From positions 1 to 64,000 of the forward strand of contig JAKUCV010002441.1 of the NCBI GenBank assembly GCA_028386065.3: DNA of 64,000 nt, read 5' to 3'. The notes beneath the pieces are model-generated. The model did not search any database and was not told where the DNA came from. It saw only the letters and a program-made list of their open reading frames with translations. Both the position numbers and the translations under genes were made by a program. The DNA comes from Turnera subulata (Eukaryota; Streptophyta; Magnoliopsida; Malpighiales; Passifloraceae). Below are positions 56,296 through 64,000 of this stretch, piece after piece. How positions within the stretch are numbered: position 1 is the stretch's first letter; every line of letters begins with the position of its first letter.

Positions 56296-57562
56296 GGTGG
56301 AGAGTTTATTGCTGAAGAATCAATCTTTGCTTTTCAAATGGCTTTGGAAGTACCATCGTCAAGGTGGATCTATATGGAGGTCACTTATACATGCGAAATG
56401 TGGTGTGCCTGGGAGTGCTTTCACTCCATCTTTCAATGTTTCTCGGGCATCCCCAGTTTGGAGAAATATTATTCACAGTGGTAATTATGAGGGTTTCTCT
56501 GGATTACCCTTGAATTCCGGGATTGTCTTACCTGTTGGTAATGGGGAGAGGATTCGATTCTGGGAAGATACTTGGTCTATACTGGGTTGTTTGAAGGACA
56601 CTCATTGCAGGCTATTTCGCATTTGCTAAGTTTCAGAATGCTACTTTACGGGAAGTTTATCACCATGGTTATTTGTCCATTGTGCATGGGGACGCATGGG
56701 AACGAGCATTGTATTCTTGGGAGTTTGATACAGGCCAGCAATTTCTTGATGCGCTACATGACTTGTTGCGAATAGGGTAGGTTGAGGACACATGGCTATG
56801 GCTCCGAAGCAATCATGGACTCTTTTCTGTTGGTAGTGCTTATCATAGCTTGTGTGCACCTGTGACGAATTCCAAGCCTTTGCCTTGGCTGCCTTTTGTG
56901 CCTCCACATATTGCCTGCTTCCTTTGGCGCGCCCTCAATGGGGGCCTTGCGGTGAAGGCTGAACTTTTGCGCAGGCATATTATTACAGAGGATGCGGCTA
57001 TGTGTTCTATGTGTGGTTTGGCTTTGGAGGATTTGCCTCATCTTTTCTTTCATTGTCCTGTTGCTGCGTCCTTATGGGCTCGGTTATGTCGCTGATGGGG
57101 TGTTTTATGGGTATGTCCTAGTACGGTGGCATCGTGGTTTATGCATTGGTCACAGGTGGCGGGGTCAAGTCACTCCCAACAAATTTGGTTGTTGCTTGGT
57201 CTTGCTCTCTTATGGACAATATGGTTATCAAGAAATGAACTGGTCTTCAAGGCAAAGCCGGTGTGCGTTGAACAGATGTTTGAGCAGGTCATTCTTAAGG
57301 CTTTTTGGTGGTTTAAAGTGCAGCACCTCAGCTTTCCATATGGTTTAGGGGTTGTCTTAGCATCGCCTGAACCGTTCCGCAACTGGGGTTCTGCGAAGGC
57401 AGTCATCATCCGTTGTTCACAATGATAATGATGCAGTATTATATGATGATGGTGTTGGTATGGCCTTTTCCAAGGGTGTAATAGATAGATTTCAAATTTC
57501 CTCATTAACACTATATGTACATTATAATATTTATCAATAAAGAATGTCGTTAGCATAAAAAA
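56296..57562 (+). mobile_element. 5'-truncated LINE (zf-RVT end) with 18-bp TSD
   Basis: Flanked by AAACTACATGTCATTCAT (56278-56295) and AAACTACTTGTCATTCAT (57563-57580), one mismatch in 18. It encodes the end of a plant L1 ORF2: LLKNQSLLFKWLWKYHRQGG, SIWRSLIHAKCG, VGNGERIRFWEDTW, then the zf-RVT block PHIACFLWRALNGGLAVKAE, CSMCGLALEDLPHLFFHCPV and SLWARLCR. It ends with TATTTATCAATAAAGAATGT and a poly(A) run at 57557-57562. The frame is shifted a few times. It inserted into the Helitron. Confidence 0.88.
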
Positions 57563-57799
57563 AAACTACTTGTCATTCATTATTGTATGACATATCATCC
57601 CAATCAATTAATGAAGGGTAATTGGGTCAATAATAATTAATGAGGGGGTAATTGGGTCAATTTGTTGGCTTTTCTAGAGTTGGTGCTTTTATATAGTATA
57701 TTGATATATTGATATTGATTATAATTACTTTGATCGTAAAATAAATTCCACTTCCAAAATTTTGAGGAGAAAATTAAGGAGTGAAATTAGGAGTAAAAG

Positions 57800-58882
57800 T
57801 TGGATCCGATCCCTATGTCAATCATATGTCTAAAATTATTGTGATTGAGTTAACCGAAATTATTTTCTTTTTTCAATTTAATTTAGCATATAAATAATAA
57901 AAAAACTGGTAAGGTTTTGATTAGGGATTTTAGGGGATTTTTCGGGCCAAATAATTTTTCGGTTGAACCTCTTAAACCAAGTGGGAAGTGGGATGGGCGA
58001 TGGAAAATGGGTGTGATAGGACTCATTGACACGTGGATATGAATCGACGTCGTATTGTAATAAAACAGCGTCGTTGAGCAACAGCCAAACATTCCAAATT
58101 CGGGCAGCATCCACCACATCAACACATACCCAGCCTCAGACCCACAATTGACTTGACCGAGAAAAATTTGGATATATAATTGACTCAGAAAAAATTCTGA
58201 GTACATGATTGACGCAAGGTGCAAAATTCGGACAACTGTACCAAAAACCCAAAACTTTTCTATCCAAGAGTCAAATGAATCCAAGCATGAGACACATCAA
58301 ATTTGTTCATCCTACATTCTTCTTGTTCTTAGTTAATGAGCTCTCCGCTAAAAAAACTCAGTCGTTACAGTTGAAAAAGGCCATTCATCTGCCACGGATA
58401 TTATACAAATTATACAATATATCTAAGGGAATCTTAGTAGTTCAAGCATTATAGTTGATAGAAACATACTAAATTTCAAACTTAGGTTTTTATTTCTATT
58501 TCACTAAATTTTTGCATTAACGATTATACTTTATGCTTTTTTAAAAAATGGAAGATTATATAATATTTTTTTAAAAAATAAAATAAAATTCAACCAAATA
58601 AATAACCCGAAAACACTAATAATTCTAAAGTGACCCGCATATTTCTCTCCTGACCAAGGGCTGCACACCTTCTCTAGGGCGAAACGTTTCCTGATTAATC
58701 TGATTGGCACTCTTTTTTCTCTTCTAATCCAGGTCAGGTTAGTCAATCCACTTAAAAAAATTTCTCCTTTTCTCTGTTATTAGTAGTTTAACCAAATTAT
58801 TGTAAATAATTGGTTTTCCAAATTCATATTGTCCTGTCTCCTTATATTTTCTAGGGTTCTAGGAAAAGTTATTTCTTCCTAA
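57800..58882. other. Non-coding stretch
   Basis: Rest of the host element's arm to about 57810, then DNA without an accepted gene. 58600-58880 precedes the F-box start and may be its 5' UTR or promoter. Confidence 0.35.
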
Positions 58883-59046
58883 ATGGAGGATGTGGATGAG
58901 GGTTTGTTAGTTGAAATCCTTGTTCGAGGAACCCCTACTTCTCGAGTTGCTTTTCAATGCAAATTGGTGTGTAAGGGATGGAACTCTTTGGTCTCTAGCC
59001 CTATCTTCATCAATATGATGGAAGGAATTCCACAGTAAGATCCATT
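58883..59046 (+). pseudogene. F-box protein gene, 5' part
   Basis: From ATG 58883 the frame reads MEDVDEGLLVEILVRG, SRVAFQCKLVCKGWNSLVSS and PIFINMMEGIPQ, then TAA at 59036-59038. This is an F-box: LLxEIL followed by the CKxVCKxWNSLxSxPxF core that binds SKP1 in SCF ubiquitin ligases, with the Ser/Thr-Arg linker. The CACTA element begins 8 bp after the stop, and the F-box-associated domain continues on the other side (62957 onward). The stop may have arisen after the insertion. Confidence 0.85.
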
Positions 59047-59074
59047 CACTACAACAAAGGCAAGCTAATTTGAC

Positions 59075-59380
59075 AATTTTTTTGTCATATTAAGCTTAAA
59101 AGTGAACAAATTTTGGCATTGACTAATTTGTCTAATCAAGCCTTGTCACCTTAGCCTAAGGAGACAAAATTGAGATTAGTCTCCTAAAACTTAATCTAAT
59201 ATGACAAATATTGTCCTTTACAATATATCTAAATGGACAAACTTTGTCCCTATTATCTTTCAATTTAGACAATTATTGTCCCTTTAGACATCATATAAGG
59301 TTCAAAATTAGTTTTCCTATATATACATAAGGAGACAATTTTTGTTATCTTTGATATAGCTTGATGGACAAATTTAGTTA
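59075..59380. repeat. CACTA subterminal repeats, left side
   Basis: GACAATTTTTTTGTC, GACAAATATTGTCC, GACAAACTTTGTCCC, GACAATTATTGTCCC and GAGACAATTTTTG are near-palindromic variants of one motif, as expected for transposase-binding sites. Confidence 0.75.
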
Positions 59381-59399
59381 TTAATACAATTAGAATTAT

Positions 59400-60509
59400 A
59401 ATTGAACAAATAACACAATAAATAATAAAAACCAAGATTTCACTAAATTAATAAAATCAAACACATAATATCTTTTGTTCTACTTTCTAGAATACAACAA
59501 ATAATGTATACATCCTCCTATGAGTAAAAAAAAAAAAAATACAACAAATAATGTATAAATCCTCCTCATGAGCAAATGTTGTGTATTGTCATTCTTTGAC
59601 TTGGGCAATGTCATCATGAGCATCCCTCCTTCCAGAATTTTACCAGCATTTGCAACTGCATAAAGACATCCCACAATCAAATTAGAAGAGCCAACAATAA
59701 AAGAGGCTCTTTAAGTCAGTGACATCAGTAACAATCAAAAGAAAAAAAGACAGAAGAAGATATACAACTTCTTTAATTATCTGAAAGCTAAAAGCAATGC
59801 ATATTTGCCTCTTGTTTCTTTCCACGAAGAAAGGATTGAGAAAGGACCAAACAAATTAAACATTCGTTCCAAGGTCACCTCTGAAATTGACCTCTTGAAA
59901 TACTATAAGCAAGAAAACCAAGGTACTTAAGACTACTTAAATCAATATCATTGAACAATTCCTACTAAAGCATGCTAAATTTGCCATAAGAAAAACAGAA
60001 GTCAGAGAATTTTACAGTTTCTTTGTACTACATCCATATTATCTTTGCATCTGAGAAAGGTAAAGATTAAAAATATATTAGCAATGCCCAATGTCAATTA
60101 ACCGTATAAATTGTATAATTTTTCACTTACCTTTACAGAAAAATCATTTATATCCAACAAGCATCTTAGATTTGAATCAATGAGCTAGAGCCTTTGCAAG
60201 CATTTGCTGGTAAAGTTCTACAAGAAAAGGAAATTGCAAATGGTGATTAAGTCACAATTCTACTCAGACAACATAATTCAATGTAAATTCACAAAACAAG
60301 TTTTCAGGCATATACCAGCAGGTCCCGAGAGCAAAATAGTTGTACTAGCAGGAGATAGATTCTGGGTATGTTTGGAGAAGTCTGAGTGCTTTAAATGCAC
60401 ATGTGCAACACTTGTCAACAAGCCTCGAGTTCTCTAGCTATGATTGCCCACCATTAGAATTAGAATGTTAGAATTAAGTGATACCCCTTGAGAAGGATCA
60501 TAGAAATGC
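59400..60509. other. CACTA interior without an accepted gene
   Basis: No transposase domain. ATACAACAAATAATGTATA followed by ATCCTCCT occurs twice (59492 and 59542) across a poly-A run. Confidence 0.4.
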
Positions 60510-60527
60510 ATATTTGAATTGAAAGTT

Positions 60528-60628
60528 TTTTTATTTGATTCCTTAGGTGGGTGAATCTCCCAATGGGAATTTTCTGCATACACGAGGACTCTCAAGCCGC
60601 GTACCACTTAGACCAACTCTACATTGGT
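60528..60628 (-). mobile_element. tRNA-derived SINE with perfect 18-bp TSD
   Basis: ATATTTGAATTGAAAGTT flanks both sides (60510-60527 and 60629-60646). On the minus strand the 101-bp body begins ACCAATGTAGAG and includes TTGGTCTAAGTGGTACGCGG, which contains a Pol III A-box-like TGGTCTAAGTGG. About 45 bp further is GGGAGATTCACCC, a degenerate B-box. It ends AAATAAAAAAA. The order is tRNA-like head then short A-rich tail, typical of plant SINEs. Its body is unusually short. Confidence 0.82.
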
Positions 60629-60659
60629 ATATTTGAATTGAAAGTTGCAGAGCTACATA

Positions 60660-62040
60660 CATCTTTTGGCCTAAGAAGATAATAAGAAGCTGCAGCGATC
60701 TCTATCTTATAAGGAGTGCAAAATAGGCAAAAATTCATAATCCCACAGGTGAAATAGAATCTCTTTTATTCTTGAAAAGTTATAATCTCATCATTATCCT
60801 TATCCACATTCTCCACGAAACAAGCTAGCTCCTCGTCATCAATCTCAATCCTTGTGAACTAAAAACTGTTGGTGCTTATGCAATGAAAACCATAGGTGAA
60901 TTCCAAACCATTATGCCCTGTCATGAAAAACAATTGAATAAGGCATACTTACTATAGATGTGATGAGGTGCGCATTTATCATTCACGGGAACAAGAGAGA
61001 CACCAGGATGAGACAAAATCACACAACATTTGGCAAATATCAAGGATAAATAACGACAAAAACAATGATAAAACTTGGATGGAAAATAGCTAGAGATTCA
61101 TTAGCCGTCTCATGTCTCATGTTCTTGCACAACCCTCCAACTCCTTATCCTTAAGGTTAACCATCTTTATTTTGTTTATATTCGTCCTGTTAGGATATTT
61201 TGTTAATAATCTAGAGAGTCAATAGCATTAGAGATAACAGATTTAGGGCATTGAGTGCTAAAAGCAACACATGACCATGCAATTCACATAAGGCGTTCAA
61301 ATGAACCAATAACTGAAAGCATAAAGACATAAACACTACTTACCAAATACATAGATTGAAGTATCTAGGGTATTATATTTCCTGTTTTTTTTGTTCGTGA
61401 CATTTTACGCTAATTAAGTAGGAATCTTCAATTTTTTTTCTTTTCCTCTTTAATTGGTCTAACGCAATAGAGGCCTACTCAAACTGCATCACACAAGTTT
61501 CCTCAAATTCGGAACTTCTTATCTATATAATCACTACAAAATCTCTCCCCGTCGTGCAAACAAGATCTAACAGAATCTCTTCCTACTTCCTATCATCTAA
61601 CAAAATCTCTTCCTATCATGTAGCAGCAACTCTCAGGGAACTCAAACACCAAAGAATACAAAACAAAAAATGAAGGATTTAAAGAAAGTTCTTACCAGAT
61701 GAAGAAAACGCGGGCTCGAGGAGAGGAGGTGGCAGACGCTGGGCTTGAGGAGAGGAGGTGGCGATTTGTTATTAATTGGCAAAGCTAATGACAACAGCGA
61801 CGGTGATTTTGAGGAGAGGAGACCAGGAGTGGAAGTTTGAGGAGAAGAGAGGTCTGGGGAATTTTCAATTTAGGGATTTGTTTTTTAGGGTTGAGTTTTG
61901 ACGGTAAAACAAAAGGCTGGCAGGGGAGTTGCCCCATTTTCTTACTAGGAGGAAGAATGAGTTTTCTAAATTAATTTTTAAAAGGTATGTTCCACGAAAT
62001 CAAATCGGCGGGAAAGGGATTTTTTTGGGGACAATTTTCG
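60660..62040. other. CACTA interior without an accepted gene
   Basis: Mixed AT-rich DNA, then the G/A-rich coding-like stretch 61690-61860. No conserved domain recognised. Confidence 0.35.
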
Positions 62041-62060
62041 TCTTCATAACTTTGGGAGAC

Positions 62061-62781
62061 CTAAATAAATCAATATCCTTTCCACCGCCGCTTTTCCTTT
62101 TCTCTCTGGACCGAAACCTTCATCTGTCATTTCTCTCTGGACCGAAACCTTCATCTGTTCAACTGCTTCAGGCTGCCGTTCGGGATCTACCCGGCGGCAA
62201 GCCTTTTATGCTTCTTTTCTTTGCTTTTCTTTTATCCTTTAATAAAGTGGTAGATCTCTGTTGTTTTTTAAGCAACTTGTTTCTGTTCAACTGCTTCAGG
62301 CTGCCGTTCGGGATCTACCCGGCGACAAGCCTTTTATGCTTATTTTCTTTGCTTTTCTTTTATCCTTTAATAAAGTGGTAGATCTCTGTTGCTTTTTAAG
62401 CAACTTGTTTCTGTTTTTGTACAGTTTTCCAGGAGTGCTCTTCGTGATAAACCATGGACGTTACAACAATCTTTGTTATCACGTCGGTGTTGACGATCTC
62501 CTCGCTCTATTGCAGAATCTGCAGCTCTTTCCCTCTCGGGATCTGCTGTTCTTTCCCTCCCTGGTGGGAGGTTACTCAAGGCTTGTTATGTTTCAGTTTG
62601 CCTTTATTCCTTTGGATTTGTTTTCCTTAGGTACTATTACAAGCCTTTGTTTTAATCCTCACGTTGGATCTCTGTAATAGTCTTGAGCTTATACACTTGA
62701 CTTGTGTCAAGTTTTGTTGTATCTCTATGTACTATTTTCTGATTTAATGGAACGGGTCTACCCGACTTTTATAAAAAAAAA
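62061..62781 (+). mobile_element. 721-bp poly(A) retroposon with 13-bp TSD
   Basis: AACTTTGGGAGAC lies on both sides (62048-62060 and 62782-62794). The body starts in a CT-rich, GC-richer leader, contains a tandem duplication of TTTCTCTCTGGACCGAAACC and one of about 125 bp, then a unique part, and ends AATGGAACGGGTCTACCCGA, then CTTTTAT and an A run at 62773-62781. No LINE enzyme domain is present. The 3' end looks like that of a plant L1 element. It is younger than the CACTA it lies in. Confidence 0.8.
62158..62408 (+). repeat. Tandem duplication of about 125 bp in the retroposon leader
   Basis: TTCAACTGCTTCAGGCTGCC...TTTAAGCAACTTGTTTCTG occurs twice with few differences (CGGCGGCAAG/CGGCGACAAG, TGCTTCTTTT/TGCTTATTTT). 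The layout recalls the monomer arrays in LINE 5' promoters. Confidence 0.88.
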
Positions 62782-62956
62782 AACTTTGGGAGACAAATTT
62801 GTCCATATTATGATTACCTATAGAGACAATAGTTTATTTTGTGATACAACCTAAAGGAACAATTTTAGAATTTTAGTCATAATCTATATCAAAGAGAACA
62901 AAATAATGAATTAGTCACTGAAATTTTGTCACATTAGCTTGCCTTTTGTAGTGATT

Positions 62957-63265
62957 ATCCCTATATAAGGAACCACAACCTTTCACCCTAGTCACCAACC
63001 TCAGGATTCAAGTAGGATGAGACCATCAGATAATAAAAACCTGTTCTTCTTCTTCAGGGCATCAACTATTCCAATCCAAAAGATTTAATTTAGGGTTTCC
63101 GCCTTGTTTTTGGCGGAAGGAATGGGCGAGGGAGGGGTGCCCATGTTCGTATAGCTGCCTCATGTAGTGACTTGCTACTTTGTCATTCAACTCTGGTGAA
63201 TGATATGAAGGAGAGGGTGTATTATGTTTGCAACCCACTCACTAGCCAATTAGACTTACAGAAAA
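62957..63265 (+). pseudogene. F-box protein gene, 3' part (associated domain start)
   Basis: Beyond the CACTA the same gene resumes. FGGRNGRGRGAHVRIAASCS followed by DLLLCHSTLVNDMKERVYYV and CNPLTSQ (about 63106-63248) is the usual F-box-associated sequence in which VxASCxGLLL and YxVCNPxTxQ mark the first blades. Stops occur in the preceding 150 bp, and after CNPLTSQ the frame ends soon (TAA near 63268). The rest of the domain is lost. Confidence 0.78.
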
Positions 63266-63269
63266 AATA

Positions 63270-63495
63270 TTAATTACTTTTGCTTTGATGTTTCCTCAAA
63301 TACGAGGCATGATACGCAAATTCAATAATGTTGGTTCCCTCAAGGCTCTGTACAAGTTGTTACCTGCTTCAACACGACATTAAAACTTATTCTTTTCTTG
63401 TTTGTGAAACTTTGTGTACGATCTCTGTGATTGGGAGGCAAGATATGGGGTAAAGAGGCTAGTTTTTAAAGAAATTTTGAAGAACAATGTCGTTT
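63270..63495. other. Decayed continuation of the F-box gene or non-coding DNA
   Basis: No residue pattern that I trust. GGTTCCCTCAAGGCTCTGTA near 63333 could be coding relic. Confidence 0.25.
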
Positions 63496-64000
63496 TTTTG
63501 GGCAAAATTTCAATTCACTAATCTTAACTTTAACTCAATACCACTTTGATTCAATTCACTAATCTTAACTTTAGTTCAATACCACTTTGATAACTTCACT
63601 TTTTGTTATAACAAATTAGTGACTTAACTTCTTAAAAGTAAGAAATAAGTAACTCCGTTATAACACCACTAACAAAGCTCCTGGAATCAGCGCTTGAACA
63701 TTTTTAGACTTGATTTTCTTTATTTTTTTCTTTTTCATGCTTTTCTCAAACTTTTTCTTATATTTATTTTTGAATTATTTTTTTAAAAACCCATAGCTAA
63801 ACGATGTCGTGATGGTGCAAGTAAAAGAAATAGAAAAGAAGAAGAAAATCAAGTCTAAATGAACATGAGTCCTCGAGCTTTGTTAACGGTATTATAACGA
63901 AGTTACTGATTTGTTATTTTTAAAAAGTTCAGTCATTAATTTGTTATAATAAAAAGTTAAGTTACGAAAGTGATATTGAGCTAAAGTTAAGGTTAGTGAA
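63496..64000. mobile_element. Long-TIR foldback / Mutator-like element, cut by the window end
   Basis: The last 120 bases, reverse complemented (TTCACTAACCTTAACTTTAG then CTCAATATCACTTTCGTAAC), align with 63553-63680 (TTCACTAATCTTAACTTTAG then TTCAATACCACTTTGATAAC) and continue through TTATAACAAATTA and GTAACTCCGTTATAA. A tandem 49-bp unit doubles the outer left arm (63515 and 63553). The interior (63690-63860) has no gene. The right end lies beyond the window. Confidence 0.75.

Larger units (their letters stand above)
50617..57704 (-). mobile_element. Decayed Helitron with nested insertions
   Basis: On the minus strand the element starts TCAATATACTATATAAAAGC (57704) and ends CACAAAAACTAG (50617). 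A hairpin (GTGCA...TGCAC) lies 9 bases before the CTAG end, and the insertion lies between host A (50616) and T (57705). These are the three hallmarks of a Helitron. It encodes a decayed Pif1-type helicase of the RepHel protein in the same orientation, near the 3' end as expected. Removing it rejoins the host tandem unit seen at 50495 and 57715. Total length is 7088 bp, of which about 2.6 kb is later insertions (a LINE at 56296-57562 and a non-coding element at about 53575-54888). The HUH replication-initiator domain was not found. Confidence 0.85.
59047..62953. mobile_element. Non-autonomous CACTA (CMC) transposon in the F-box gene
   Basis: A 3907-bp element starting CACTACAACAAAGGCAAGCT and ending, on the reversed strand, CACTACAAAAGGCAAGCTAA. 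The 3-bp target duplication is ATT (59044-59046 and 62954-62956). Subterminal regions hold many copies of motifs like GGACAAA-TTTGTCC or GAGACAATTTTTGT: about eight at 59075-59380 and four at 62790-62910. No TNPD or TNPA transposase is recognisable. It carries later insertions: a SINE (60528-60628) and a retroposon (62061-62781). 61690-61860 is G/A-rich and coding-like (KTRARGEEVADAGLEERRW) but unrecognised. Confidence 0.92.

Noticed and set aside
57170..57556. Minus-strand frame of 128 codons
   Set aside because: Antisense shadow of the LINE zf-RVT region, which is clearly coding on the plus strand.
60528..60628. A tRNA gene
   Set aside because: A-box and B-box-like motifs are present, but no cloverleaf can be drawn; it has an A-rich tail and an 18-bp TSD, so it is a SINE.
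61929..62677. Overlapping hydrophobic frames of 138-150 codons
   Set aside because: They come from T-rich duplicated leader sequence of the retroposon and repeat the same residues because of the tandem unit.

Overview
The window is nuclear DNA of a flowering plant, almost certainly a eudicot. The evidence is the AT-rich non-coding sequence, GT-AG introns, plant gene families (limit dextrinase, cyclin H, pectin methylesterase inhibitor, F-box), and plant-type Copia, LINE, Helitron, CACTA, Mutator-like and SINE elements. I cannot name the species. Nothing is organised like a prokaryotic genome. Only one short ORF (31578-31910, minus) looks intact; every other recognisable gene is broken. This is a repeat-rich graveyard rather than a gene island.

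Layout. 1-1866: intron-less WD40 (WDR62/MABP1-like) retropseudogene on the minus strand. 2-8 kb: non-coding DNA with inverted and direct duplications, a solo LTR (3171-3423), an odd 1.1 kb insert between direct repeats (5718-6797), and a Mutator-like MITE (8191-8649). 8.7-24.5 kb: a decayed array of four kinds of non-coding duplicon, with a mitochondrial-looking fragment (10801-11205), split by a complete but dead Copia element (12710-18815, 5-bp TSD GAATT) that holds a LINE fragment. 24.5-35.2 kb: sparse DNA with LINE relics (27.2 kb, 33.1-34.0 kb), the small Lys-rich zinc-finger ORF, and a 1031-bp poly(A) retroposon with a perfect 17-bp TSD. 36.9-43.7 kb: a minus-strand mosaic in which a 12-exon limit-dextrinase pseudogene lies between 5' fragments of cyclin H. 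45-49 kb: small repeats, a dead PMEI gene, an 872-bp solo LTR full of paired AACATCGATGTT palindromes, and a second copy of the 3.2 kb solo LTR. 49.5-57.8 kb: a Helitron with a decayed helicase gene (50617-57704, minus), itself carrying a LINE and another ~1.3 kb element, inserted in an inverted-repeat element. 58.9-63.3 kb: an F-box gene cut by a 3.9 kb non-autonomous CACTA, which contains a tRNA-derived SINE and a 721-bp retroposon. 63.5 kb to the end: the start of a long-TIR foldback element.

The genes do not form a pathway. What connects them is transposition: several insertions can be delimited to the base from target-site duplications, giving a readable order of nested events. The signals I could not explain from known families are the regularly spaced palindrome pairs in the 47.5 kb solo LTR, the hairpin-like 13-mers whose arms co-vary through the Copia element, and the cyclin H / limit dextrinase / cyclin H sandwich.
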